Positions 1-11,315 of a DNA stretch of 64,000 nucleotides are shown here, in pieces. How positions within the stretch are numbered: position 1 is the stretch's first letter; each line of letters opens with the position of its first letter. The notes beneath the pieces were generated by a model. The model was not told the origin of the DNA and made no database searches. It saw only the letters and a list, made by a program, of their open reading frames with translations. This DNA comes from Voacanga thouarsii (Eukaryota > Streptophyta > Magnoliopsida > Gentianales > Apocynaceae): NCBI GenBank assembly GCA_026120185.1, contig JANUWF010001631.1:2170001-2234000 (forward strand), in the 5' to 3' direction. A program made the position numbers and the translations under genes.

Positions 1-740
1 ATAAAGAGATCTATGACTTTAATTCTTGAAGCATAGGCTTTTACTTTCTATGTGGGATCTCTTGGCTTGATTTGGCTCTAAGAACACATACTCTTCTTTC
101 ATTCTCTCTCTTTTTCCAATTTTCCTCAATTTTCTCTATCTTTTCTTTCCTGTTTCTTTCTTTTCTCTTCCTTTTCTTTTTGCCCTCTTTATGGACGAAT
201 TTCCTTGCTGAAATTCAGCTCCTCCACCGCCATACATGGTCCAAATGACCATTTGGTCACAAATTGTGGGCTATCCGCCACCTGTCGCAATTTCATTCGT
301 CCACCTATTTTTTATTTATTTTGTAAAACTTATTTGATAGGCTTTATCTTGTATGAAATCTCATGCAACCTCTCATAATGTGACACTTGTCCCTATCCAC
401 CAATCACATAGTGCCACATGTCCAAGTTTCGCCTGCATTTCTAATTTTTCTCAAAAATGACCAAAAATCAGGTCCGGAATGAAAAAATATTTTACTTCAC
501 CATTCAACTTCAAAAATTCTATTGAATCCATTGGAAATACATAAATTCTTCAATTCCTCCTCTATTTGGTCAAATTTGTGGTCAAAGTTGCGGGTGTGGT
601 CAAAATAATGAAAATGCCCCCGGCAACCCGAATAGCATAATTTACACCAAAACGTGCGTTTCATTGCACTTGTCCATTTCTCTTCTCAATGTACCCTCAA
701 ATTCTTATTTTATTAATAATAGTAGCCTTCTGAATATTTA
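1..740 (-). mobile_element. family I LTR (gypsy-type, TGTAACAYCCC ends), first part
   Basis: This stretch matches, in reverse complement, the family I unit at 52803-60067 (for example its 52970-53085 and 56713-57125 portions). It is non-coding. The family I sequence stops at 740, where the L element begins, and resumes at 10005, so the two pieces are one LTR split by that insertion. The other end lies left of the window. The match is by eye; an internal break corresponds to where the H unit sits in the other copy, showing that this copy never carried H. Confidence 0.8.
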
Positions 741-2497
741 TATTAGTGTTATGCCCTAGAGGCAATCACTTGAACGTTGTATATGACACATCTTAATAAA
801 AGGCATTATTTATCTTACAGTTTCTTTTGTTTACTTTTGTGTAATAAAATTGTTAGATAAAGTCCCTAGTATAACACTTTGTTAAGAAAATCATGATGGA
901 GATCATGATATGAGATTCATACTACACTGTATAGTGTTAGTACTTAAATAATCCCTAGTCGTAGTATTAATGAGACAGGACATCATTAATGTGTTAAGAC
1001 TAGCATATGTTAGACTTCTTGATTTGATCAGGCAGTGTTTCTCATATCCGTGAGTATTGAGATATTCAAAGTCAACACGTGGATGCTTGTTAATGGAACA
1101 AGTACATTGGATGACATAGCTATGAGATAATCACATGGATAACTATTTAGTGCCAGTGATATAATCTCAATATAGCAAATGTGCAAGTATCCTTAGGCTT
1201 GAGATCTCTAAGGTATTTTGTTTGATAAGCATTGTGCTTTGATTCCAATCTCTAGAGCTAGATTGAGGGCCGCCTATGGGATGGATATTGGGTACATTAT
1301 GAGGTAAACTAAAGTAGTTGAGAGGGTCAACAAAAGATTCACCACTCCTAATAGTAGGGGCGAATATCTCACTGCCACTTGTAGGAATTACTACTCAAGA
1401 AGTCCTTGGCCAAGGCGTCTATGTATTGTAAACATTTCCAATTGATAAACATCTAGAGTAGTGGGTTCTTGGTACAAGTACTATTTTATTCGGGCCAGAA
1501 TTAATATATATTCTGGAGGGAGTTGACACTAATTCTATACTTCAAACTGAATGAGATATTGTATGATGAAAGGAGTTAATTGGACTGTAATTTGTTATTA
1601 AAGGGTTCATGTCAATCCACTTAACTTCCTAGACTCTTAGGTGGTCATGATGTGTTGCTAGATACCGCTTATGATATGTAAATATGGGTATATTAATTGA
1701 TGAATTAATAATGCAATCCTGATTAGAATTAATATGATTAATTTTAATTAATTATTGATTATTAATCTCAAAGACGTTTGAATTAATTCATGTTCGCTAC
1801 CAATTGACTGGGAAACCTAATAGGTCACACACAATAGAGGATTATATACTCAAGGTGTTATTTGATAACATAGTGGGGTTAATTGCAAGAAAGAGAAGTT
1901 GTTGTGGCCAGATTATAATTAGTTATAATTTATGGTCCAAATTATAATTGTGAGAACTTGATGTTTCCAATTACAATTAGGGAATTCTAATTGTTTTAGA
2001 ATTCTTAGATGGAGTATTTTCAGCAGGAGATTTTCGTGTAATATATGGGATATATGGACTATTCCTACTTACTGAAGAACATACGAAAAAAAAAAACTCC
2101 AAAACCCTAGGGATACACGACTCCCTTCTCTTCTCTTTTTCTCTCTCATTGATCTTCATCAAACCATAGCTTCCATTGTTGTTTTCTACTAGCACAGAAA
2201 ATCTTGGTGCTTGAGTGTGATCGTCCGTGTGGATTTCTATTAGAGATAATCACACATTATGATTGTAGTGGTTGGACATTCAACTCTCGTGGTGTTTGAT
2301 CAGGGGGATTGCAGGATTTTGCCACAATCATCAAAGAGAAGAAGAAAAATTTTTGTTTTTCAGACTCGCAAAGAAAGGCAAAACCTTTACCTTTGTTCTC
2401 TTTTTGTCTTGTTTTCCATAGGTATGTAGATCCTGGGATGGTGTCTTGTTCTAATTTTTCTACTGCGTCATATATGATATGCATGAGATACCTAATA
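741..2497 (+). repeat. 5' LTR of the L element
   Basis: 1757 bp. The start is TATTAGTGTT in place of the family's TGTTAGTGTT, and the end is CCTAATA in place of CCTAACA, so both terminal dinucleotides have mutated. It aligns over its length with 8260-10004. The primer binding site follows one base after the end. The antisense ORF kept open in several other L LTRs is broken here by a TGG-to-TGA type change. Confidence 0.95.
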
Positions 2498-2498
2498 G

Positions 2499-2510
2499 TG
2501 GTATCAGTGC
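2499..2510 (+). other. primer binding site, initiator tRNA-Met type
   Basis: TGGTATCAGTGC matches the plant copia consensus TGGTATCAGAGC at 11 of 12 positions. It would pair with the 3' end of initiator tRNA-Met to prime minus-strand DNA synthesis. Its place right after the 5' LTR supports the LTR border. Confidence 0.9.
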
Positions 2511-4320
2511 CTTGCTATGTGTGGTTTACAGACAATTTTTCTGTGCGTTAAAGCCGTTTCATGTATTTGTGTTTGTCTTTGTCCACAGTGAAAAATTGTT
2601 TTCACTCGGATCAAAATTGTTTCGAGCATTATGGGTTGGGTTTGTAGCACAATATGCTTGTGTAATAGTTACATCATATTTTGAAAGAAAAAATGTTTTC
2701 TTTATGTGCTGCAAGTTTTTGCAGAAAAACATTTTCTTGAACATGGTTGTTGCCTTCCATTTTATTCTAATTTTCTTTTTTGTTTTCATTTAAACTAACA
2801 AATTGGTTGTTGTTTTGAGCTTCAAAACAGAAAATTCTAGTAAGAATTGTTCTCACTAAACCATTGCAGAAGATAAGGGCTCCAGAAATTGTTTCTGAAA
2901 AAATTTTCAAAAATTGCTGCCTCTTCTCGACTACAGCCAGCACCGGCTCTGGCTTCCAAACTGGCACCGGTTTTATGTTGTTCCGCGACGTCCAGAAATC
3001 ATTTCTGGAAAAATTTCTTAAAACTAGACTGCAGCCGGCGCCTCCTCGAGCTTCTAACCGGTGCCGATTGGGCCCTATTTCGCGACATTCCAACATTTAA
3101 AAAATTTTCTAAAATAGAATTTTGAAATGGAAAAATCTCATTTAATGAGAGACAGCACCCAAAAGCATTTTCTCAAAATTAGTTTTGACACAAACAATTT
3201 TATTTTCAAAATAATGATTTGAAAATTTTAAAATTGATGTATTTTTCTAAAATATAGATTTTAGAATTTGTTTTATTTTTTCAAAATAGTGATTTTGGAA
3301 TAATAAAAATTATATGTTTATTTTGTTTAACCATAATTAATGGCATGGTGGATGGTTATGGACTAAAACCAATTATATATGTTCATGCATTTTACAGTTT
3401 TGGTTTTTTTATGAAATAGGGCATGCGTGTCCTGTCTTCTCTAGAATTCTTGTGTAATTCTCTTCTCATCTAACTCCCCTCGAATGAAACTCAAGGTTTT
3501 CTCTCTTTATAAAATTATGTAATTAGTTTACATAGGTTAGATAGGAGTAGAAGTATTTTATTTTGGAGATTGCAACCAAAACAAGGCGAGAAGGTAAGAC
3601 CTTCTACTTAAATCATGCATGAACACATAAGGTTAACTATATTAATTTATTTTATAGCTCAAAGGAATTAATTTAGGGTAAAGTCCATAACCATACCATG
3701 TAATCGCTTTATTACCATGATTATCAATTATGTGATTTATTGATTTGTATGCATGTCATTTATTGAAATCACTAAAAGGAACAAATCCCTGAATTAATAT
3801 TAAACCTAATTCCTTCCGTTAATATAGTAAGAACGAGAGTCCTTTTTCGAGACCAGGTTGTTGGGCAAAGCCAAGCCTACTAGACATTGGGCATGTTCAA
3901 GCTATGGAATTAAATTCCTGATTAATAGGTTGGGTTTAACTAAATTCTTTATGCCGGTTGGGCAAACTCAAGCATAAAGAAATTTAGAGGAAAAGTTGGG
4001 ATAGACCAAAAAGGCTTTAAGATTAAAATCTGTTAATCACCCAATGATCAGGTAATTACATACGATGTAATTGGTATTGGATACCTACCAATGAACTTAA
4101 GGGTGGCTTATTGGGCAAACCCAAGGTTATTCTTGAAGAATTTGGATACCGGTCTACTAGGAAAGCTTCTAATGGGCTTTCTCAAATTAGTAGTGGAGGT
4201 TTTTTGTTTGAGTAAAATAGTGGAGTAAAAATGCGTTTAATTAAAGTCCTAATTATTTGCATTTCATGTGCATATAAAATAGCTAATCATCTCTATCTTT
4301 ACATCTAGGACACTTGCATC
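2511..4320 (+). other. untranslated leader of the L element
   Basis: About 1.8 kb without a credible ORF between the primer site and gag. It holds two diverged tandem copies of a unit of about 110 bp (near 2881-2990 and 2991-3087), each with a purine-rich start and a GC-rich palindromic part (GCCRGCRCC ... GGYRCCGR). The rest is AT-rich. Long leaders are normal for this lineage. Confidence 0.8.
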
Positions 4321-5115
4321 ATGTCTACAAACCTAAACTTTTGTAGCATCTTGGAAACCAACAAGTTAAATGAATCAAACTACCTCGATTGGTATGGAAA
4401 CTTGAGAATCGTTCTCAAATCGGAAAAGTTACTCTATGTGCTAGATGCTCCTATTCCGCCACCACTAGCTCAAGATGCTCATGTTGATGAGCACACTATC
4501 CACAAAAGGCACAAGGAGGATAGTGATACAGTATTGTGTATTATGTTGGCATCCATGACTCCCGAGCTGCAAAAACAGCACGAGCATATGGATGCTCAAT
4601 CGATTATACTACATCTTTGAGAGTTGTTTGACACCCAAGCCAGAACTGAGAGATACGAGATCTTGAAGTAGCTATTTTGTTGCAAAATGGTAGAGGGTTC
4701 TTCTGTGGCCACTCATAGGCTAAAGATGCTGGGCTTAATAGAGAAGCTTGGATTTCTCAGGTTCGTGATAGATCCTGACTTAAGTATTGACTTAATTCTA
4801 CAGTATTTGCCTAATAGTTTCTCATAATTTGTGATTAAATATCAGATGTATAAGATTGAGTCCACCATTCCTGAGTTGATCAATCTTCTCAAAACTGCGG
4901 AGTCCTCCATGAAGAAGGATTCCAATACAGTTTTAATGGTAGAATCTTCTACTAAGAAAAAAGTTCAAAAAAAGAAGAAAGCTCCTATGAAGCCCAAAGG
5001 TGGTGTGAGTAAGAAGGACGCTACTATCAAGGGCTCATGCCATCATTGTGGTAAGATGGGCCACCAAAGGCGCAATTACAAGGCCTACTTAGAGACTATT
5101 AAGGACAAGAAGTAG
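4321..5115 (+). pseudogene. L element gag (nucleocapsid) pseudogene
   Basis: The ATG at 4321 begins a typical copia gag N-terminus: a region with NESNYLDWYGNLRIVL at residues about 19-34. The same frame continues to a CCHC zinc knuckle near 5038-5080, reading C-HHC-GKMGH, but the last Cys is replaced by Tyr (QRRNYK), so the knuckle is incomplete. In-frame stops occur at 4618-4620 and near 4670, 4825 and 5113. A lysine-rich stretch precedes the knuckle, as is common in nucleocapsid. The product would have packaged element RNA; it can no longer be made in full. Confidence 0.9.
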
Positions 5116-5610
5116 AATGAAAAGCTTACAAGCACTTCTATTTCTACTCCGGGTATGTTTATGATTGAGATAAATATTGCCTTTAGAAATGAGATATGGG
5201 TATTAGCTACTGGATGTAGATTTCATTTGTGCAATAACTTGCAGGGACTAAAGGGTAGTAGAAGGCTAGAGAAAGGCGACGTGGACCTACATACTGTAAA
5301 TGGAGCAAAGGTTACTGCACTTGCTGTGGGGACATACGAGCTGAACATACCTCCGGGATTAGTTCTAGAATTACAAAACTGTTATTATGTACCATTTTTA
5401 ATGAAAAATATTATCTCAGTTGCTTGTTTAGACTTAAATGGATTTCATTTGATATTTAAGAATAAATGTTATTTTTTTTCATTGAATGATATTCATTATG
5501 GTTCAGCAACTCTGGTTAATGGTTTATATGTTCTAGACTTGGATAATCCAATACTCAATATAAAGAATAAAAAACCTAAAATAGATAACTCTAACACCTC
5601 TTACTTATAG
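5116..5610 (+). pseudogene. L element aspartic protease region, inactive
   Basis: The frame from about 5155 gives the protease and the linker to integrase. The usual active-site text WILDSGCSxHIC reads WVLATGCRFHLC near 5197-5232, so the catalytic Asp is replaced by Ala. Downstream NIISVACLDLNGF-type sequence is the normal protease C-terminal part. The frame closes with TAG at 5608-5610, where copia elements normally have the Trp that opens the integrase zinc finger. Confidence 0.88.
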
Positions 5611-6462
5611 CATTGTCATTTAGGCCATGTAAACGAAAATCGTGTTTCTAAGTTACACAAGCTTGGTGACTTAGGGTTATTTCATTATAAATCATATGGA
5701 ATATATGAGTCTTGTTTACTAGGTAAAATGGCTAAAACTCCTTTTCCAGGAAAAGAAAAACAGGCCAAGGAGTTATTAGAACTCATAAAATTTGAGGTAT
5801 GTGGCACAATGTCAATACAAGCAAGAGGAGGTTATAACTATTTCATAACTTTTATCGATGATTTCTCATGATACGGGTATTTGTATTTAATGAAATATAA
5901 ATATGAGGCCTTTGATAAGTTCAAAGACTTCAAGAATGAAATAGAGAAACAACTTAGTAAAAGTATTAAGACTCTAAGATCTGATCGAGGAGGAGAATAC
6001 TTGAGCCAAGAGTTTCTGAGTTATCTTAGAGATAATGGGATGTTATCTCAATGGACTCCACCACATACACTTCAACATAACGGTATATCTGAGAGAAGGA
6101 ATCGAACCCTTCTAGACATGGTATGGACCATGATGGCTTTTGCAAACCTATCAAAATTGTTTTGGGGGTATGCACTAGAGACTTCTGTTTATATACTAAA
6201 TAAAGTTTCGACAAAATTGATTGATTCTACCCCATTTGAGATGTTCTTTGGTAAGAAACTAAAGTTATCTTACTTGCGAGTATGGGGTTGTCTTGCCTTT
6301 GTTAAAAGGCTACAGTCAGACAAACTTGATAGTAAGTCTAATAAGTGTTTGTTTATGGGATATCCAAAAGAATCCTTTGGATATTACTTCTACCTACCCT
6401 TTGAAAATAAAGTGTTTATTTCGAAGTATTCCGTCTTCTTAGTGAAGAAGCACATGCTCTAA
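5611..6462 (+). pseudogene. L element integrase pseudogene
   Basis: An HHCC finger is readable (HCHLGHVN ... CLLGKM, 5611-5735). In the core, the first catalytic Asp (normally in DVCGPM) reads EVCGTM near 5794, so D has become E; the second Asp lies in TFIDDFS, followed by a TGA stop at 5869-5871. The signature NGISERRNRT and then FWGYALE are intact (6079-6180). The reading frame from 5881 to 6462 is otherwise open, covering the C-terminal part with the GYPKESFGYYFY motif. One catalytic change and one stop make it inactive. Confidence 0.92.
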
Positions 6463-7500
6463 GGGGACAGTGGGAGTAAAATTGAATTTAGTGAAGTTTA
6501 AGAAGATCAAATAAATAAGGATTAACCGTTTGATCCCATATCTATTGAGATAATAGATAAACCTTCTACTACACAAGAACCTCATAGGTCTAGTAGGATA
6601 TGTGTGGCACCTAAGAGATATGGATTTCTCATTAGTGATTACAATGACATATTGCTCATAGATAAAGATGAGCTTACTACCTACTAGGATATTCTAAATA
6701 GTTTAGAATCTAGTAAATGGCTTGAGGCTATGAAGTTAGAGGTGGATACCATGTATGACAACCAAGTATGGACTTTGGTTGATCCACTCAAAAGAATTAA
6801 ACCTATTAGGTGCAAATGGGTTTTCAAGAAGAAAACGGACATGGATTGTAACATGGTTACCTATAAAGCATGACTAGTGGTGAAGGGTTATCGTCAACAA
6901 CATGGTATTGACTATGACGAAACTTTCTTGCCAGTAGCCATGTTAAAATCCATCAGGATACTCCTAGCCATTACTGCTCATTATAATTATGAGATTTGGA
7001 AAATGGATATGAAAACAACTTACCTAAACGAAAATCTGACTGAGGAAGTGTATATGACATAACTTGAGGGTTTCACATCCAATGATGGCACAAAGATATG
7101 TAAGCTGCAAAGGTCCATTTATGGACTTAAGCAAGTTTCTAGGAATGGGAACACTCGTTTTAATGAAACAATTAAAGAGTTTAGTTTCATTCAAAACATG
7201 GATGAGCCTTATGTATACAAGAAGGTCAGTGGGAGCGTAATCATTTTCTTATTATTTTATGTAGATAACATATTGCTAATAGGAAATAATATACCTATCT
7301 TGCAAACAGTTAAAGTTTGGTTGTCCAAACAATTCTCCGTGAAAGACCTTGGTGAAGTAACCTATTTTCTTGGAATAAGGATCTGTAGAGATAGATCTAA
7401 AAGGTTGCTAGGTCTTTCACAGTCTACATACATAGATAAAGTACTAAAGAGGTTTAGCATGGATTAATCTAAAAGGGGATTCTTACCCATGTCACATAGT
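6463..7500 (+). pseudogene. L element reverse transcriptase pseudogene
   Basis: Recognisable copia RT blocks in order: CKWVFKKK (near 6811), [16 protein letters not shown] (6880-6927), [12 protein letters not shown] (near 7000), IYGLKQ (near 7120) and the catalytic box near 7255-7270. The last reads YVDN where copia RT has YVDD, so one metal-binding Asp is lost. Several in-frame stops are present (for example near 6685, 6872, 7060, 7465). Confidence 0.92.
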
Positions 7501-8245
7501 GTAAGCTTTTTAAAGTCGATGTCCCCCAAGATACAAGTTGAAAGGGATCACATGAGTAAGATTCCATATGCTTCAGCAGTTGTATCTATCATGTACGCTA
7601 TGATATGTAACAAGGCCCGATGTATCTTGTGCTCTCAGTTTGAAGAGCAGATACCAATTTGACCCTGGTGAGGGTCATTGGGCGGCTGTAAAGAACATCC
7701 TTAAGTACTTACGAATGACTAAGAATGTGTTCTTAGTATATAGAGAATGTGATTTGAAAATAAATGGGTATACTGATGCTAGTTTTCAATCTAACAAAGA
7801 TTATTTCAAATCATAATCAGGCAACATGTTTACGTTGTGCGGAGGGGCAATAAGTTGGAAGAGTTCCAAATAAGAGACTATTGCCGACTCTACGACAGAA
7901 GCTAAGTATATAGCCGCTTCTAAAGTGGCAAAGAAGGCCGTTTGGATCGAGGAGTTCATGACGGAATTGGGTGTGGTTCCTAGCATTGTTGGTCCAATAT
8001 CTTTGCATTGTGATAATAATGGAGACATTGCACACGCAAAAGAGCCACGGACTCACCAACGATCCAAACACGTACTACAATGCTATCATCTGATTTGGGA
8101 GATCATTGATAGGAATAATGTAAAGATAGAGAGAGTTTCCACAGATGAGAACAGAGCTGACCCGCTTACAAAAGCACTATCCCAAAAGAAACATGATAAG
8201 TATGTTGAGTCATTCGGTATTAGATACATGAATAATTGGCTCTAG
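7501..8245 (+). pseudogene. L element RNase H pseudogene
   Basis: After a frameshifted stretch (about 7560-7800) the RNase H domain is readable: ISWKSSK, then STTEAKYIAAS (about 7880-7920), SLHCDNNGDIAHA (about 8001-8040), HQRSKHV and the C-terminal text DPLTKALSQKKHDKYVESFG. The last part, 7925-8245, is an open frame ending just before the polypurine tract. A TAA within WKSSK-stop and the upstream frameshift break it. Confidence 0.9.
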
Positions 8246-8259
8246 TGCAAGTGGGAGTT
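8246..8259 (+). other. polypurine tract of the L element
   Basis: GCAAGTGGGAGTTT sits directly before the 3' LTR and is the normal plus-strand primer in Angela-like copia elements. The same tract in reverse complement marks two other copia 3' LTRs in the window (23248-23262 and 63986-64000). Confidence 0.85.
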
Positions 8260-10004
8260 TGTTAGTGTTATACCCTAGAGGCAATCACTTGAACATTGTA
8301 TATAACACATCTTAATAAAATGCATTATTTATCTTATAGTTTCTTTTGTTTACTTTTGTGTAATATAATTGTTAGATAAAGTCCCTAGTACAACACTGTG
8401 GTAAGGAAATCATGATATGAGATTCCTACTACACTGTATAGTGTTAGTATTTAAATAGTCCCTAGTTGTAGTATTAATGAGACATGACATCATTAATGTG
8501 TTAAGACTAGCATATGTTAGACTTCTTGATTTGATCAGGCGGTGTTTCTTATATCCGTGAGTATTGAGATACTTAAAGTTAACACGTAGATGCTTGTTAA
8601 TGGAACAAGTACATTGGATGACCTAGCTATAAGATAATCACATGGATAACTATTTAGTGCTAGTGATATAATCTCAATATAGCAAACGTCCAAGTATCCT
8701 TTAACTTGAGATGTCTTAGGTACTTTGTTTGCTGAGCATTGTGTTTTGATTCCAATCTTTGGAGCCAGATCGAGGGCTGCCTATGGGATGGAAATTGAAT
8801 ACATTGTGAGGTAAACGAAAGTAGTTGAGAGGATTAATAATAGATTGACCACTCCTAATAGTAGGGGCGAATATCTCACGGCCACTTATAGGAATTACTA
8901 CTCAAGAAGTCCTTGGCCAAGGCGTCTGTGTATTGGAAATAGTTCCAATTAATACACATCTAGAGTAGTGGGTTCCTGGTACAAGTGCTATTATATTTGA
9001 GCCAAAATTAATATATATTCTGGAGGGAGTTGGCACTAATTCTGTACTCCAAACAGAATGAAATATTGTATGGTGAAATGATTTAATTGTATTGTAGTTT
9101 GTTATTGGAGGGTTCATGTCAATCCACTTGACTTTCTAGACTCTTGGGTGGTCATAATGTGTTGCTAGATACCACTTATGATTTGGGAATATGGGTTTAT
9201 TAATTGATGAATTAATAAAGCAATCCTGATTAGAATTAATATGATTATTTCTAAATAATTATGAATTATTAATCTTAAAGACGTTTGAATTAATTCATGT
9301 TCGCTACCAATTGTCTGGGAAACCTAATATATCACACACAATAGAAGATTATATACTCAAGATGTTATTTAATAACATAGTGGGATTAATTGCGAGAAAG
9401 AGAAGTTGTGGTGGCCAAATTATAATTAGTTATAATTTATGGTCCAAACTGTAATTGTGAGAACTTGATGTTTCCAATTACAATTAGGGAATTCTAACTG
9501 TTTTAGATTTCTTTGATGGAGTATTTTCAGCAGGAGATTTTTGTGTAATATATAGGATATATGCACGATTCCTACTTGCTGAAGAACACACAAAAAAAAA
9601 CAACTCCAAAACCCTAGGGATACACGACTCCCTTCTCTTCTCTTTTTCTCTCTCGTTGATCTTCATCAAACCCTAGCCACTATTGTTGTTTTCTGCTAGC
9701 ATAAAAAATCTTAGTGCTTACGTGTGATCCTCCGTGTGGATTTCTGTTAGAGATAATCACACATTGTGATTGTAGTGGTTAGACATTCAACTCTCATGGT
9801 GCTTGATCAAGGGGATTGCTAGATCGCGCCACAATCATCAGAGAGAAGAAGAAAAATTTTTGTTTTTCAGACGCTCTAAGAAAGGTAAAACTGTTACCTT
9901 TTTTCTCTTTATGTCTTGTTTTCCACATGTATGTGGATCTTGGGATGGTATCTTGTTCTTATTTTTTTGTTGCGCCATATATGATATACATGAGATACCT
10001 AACA
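8260..10004 (+). repeat. 3' LTR of the L element
   Basis: 1745 bp, from TGTTAGTGTT to CCTAACA, with perfect 6-bp terminal inverted repeats TGTTAG/CTAACA. It is followed by the TSD ATTTA. An antisense ORF (8902-9117, minus) starting MNPPITNY is open here. Confidence 0.95.
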
Positions 10005-10177
10005 ATTTAGGGTATGGTTGAACAAATCCAATAATTACATCCAGATCCCTGACAAGATATTATGATACCAAAATATTCGCCTCGTTACACTCGTCATCTT
10101 TTGTTCCGGCCATTGATACAGATTCTCATCTTATTACAAATAGTAGCTAATCGAAGATAAAAATGCAGGGTATTACA
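10005..10177 (-). mobile_element. family I LTR, second part (end)
   Basis: Continues the LTR of 1-740 after the TSD of the L element. It matches 52803-52975 in reverse complement and closes with GGGTATTACA at 10177, the reversed TGTAAYACCC head. It is inserted in the S env-like reading frame, which begins again at 10178. Confidence 0.82.
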
Positions 10178-11315
10178 TCCAAGACCCAGGTAGCTCGCTT
10201 TTTAGATTCTAAAAGTGAATCTTATTTTAATGAATGGGTTTCGAGAAATCAAACAGTGACTGTTGGCTATTGTGAAAATCTAGCATCTTTTTTGAATTTT
10301 TTAAATGTTTTAAATATGTTTGAGCCTTTTGGGTGGGGAGCCCTATTATCTATTGATGAGAAATTATTTACTTCTCTAGTACGAGAATTCTATGCTAACT
10401 TGAGAAAAGGCTGATTGGAGGAAACTGGAGAAGTGTTCATGGTTTGGTGGTGCACCTCCAAAGTTGGGGGTAAAAATTTTGAGTTTGATCACCGCTTGTT
10501 GAATAGAATACGCGAGGTTAGAGATGGTGGGATTCAGTATATTGAATTGAACAAGTTCTCGGAAGGAACTGATCTGTTTGAGTTGGGAAAGTTTGAAAGT
10601 ATATTCACTAGCGGGAAGAGTTTTAAGAACTCAAGTGATAGGAACATGAAATGGTTGAATGGAACGGGTCGGAATCTACATCACATAGTTACTACCATGG
10701 TGGTTCCATGTTTTGGACACAAAACTTCTATCAACATTATACAAATGGTTATTATGTTGGCACTGGTTGAAAATAGGCCAATAAGTTTTGGGTATCTTAT
10801 TGCCAAGTTGATGATGCAAACTATGAATACTTCCAACAAAGCCCTACCTTATGGAAACCTATTGACTAAGGTGTTTAGGGATTTCGGTGTTGATCTGAAT
10901 TCTATCACCCCTGCTCCTTAAAAAATGAATGTGTATAGCTTTGAGTCATTTGAATGAATGAGATATGTGAGATTGGATAATGTGTGGAACTTTATTCGAG
11001 ATGCAGCTGAAGATGAAAAGAAAAACTATTAAAGGAAAAGTCTGAAGGCAAGAGCACCCCATCTGCCGGAGCAAAGAAAAAGGTTTAATTAGAACCTTAG
11101 GAAGAGTCTTCTACCAAATAGAGAACTTAGGGTAAAGAGATTAGTGAAAGCATCCTTGAAGCAATTAATTTACTGCCTGTTAAGGTGGACAACCTCAGTT
11201 CAAAATTTCAGATTGTTAGAAATAGGTTGACTGTAGTGGAAGAGAAGGATAAAAAGGATGAAACAATTCCTACTCTATTAGCACCATCCTCAGAAAAAGT
11301 AACTAAAGAATAACC
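10178..11315 (+). pseudogene. Sirevirus env-like / PF20167-like protein, part 1
   Basis: The frame 10178-10921 reads through one TGA at 10412-10414. It has the layout of the plant protein family annotated as 'putative plant transposon protein' (PF20167, from memory): a YFNEWVSRNQ-type start, FYANLRKG, and the C-terminal block NLHHIVTTMVVP...GYLIAKLM...PYGNLLTKVFRDFGVDL. Beyond 10921 the frame is degraded, with coiled-coil-like acidic and lysine-rich text up to the L insertion. ORFs of this type lie between pol and the 3' LTR in Sirevirus-like copia elements, which fits the repeated polypurine tracts and LTR downstream. Its N-terminus was cut off by the family I insertion. Confidence 0.7.

Larger units (their letters stand above)
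741..10004 (+). mobile_element. complete Ty1/copia retrotransposon, family L (Angela-like)
   Basis: Full-length element of 9264 bp with two LTRs of about 1.75 kb, a primer binding site, a gag-pol region, and a polypurine tract. The 5-bp TSD ATTTA is present at 736-740 and 10005-10009, so both ends are certain. The gene order gag, protease, integrase, RT, RNase H is that of Ty1/copia. The long LTR, its head with the TGCCCTAGAGGCAAT block and the polypurine tract GCAAGTGGGAG resemble the Angela/BARE lineage (family knowledge; not aligned here). The coding region has many stops and at least one frameshift, and catalytic residues are changed, so it cannot move by itself. The LTRs differ at roughly 5-8% of sites by eye, so the insertion is not recent. 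Confidence 0.95.

Noticed and set aside
2309..3125. Several ORFs of 78-109 codons just after the 5' LTR
   Set aside because: They overlap on both strands across the primer site and the leader repeats, with no protein resemblance.
10163..10921. PF20167-like ORF as a functional host gene
   Set aside because: It has an in-frame TGA, its start is replaced by family I LTR sequence, and an L LTR splits its tail.
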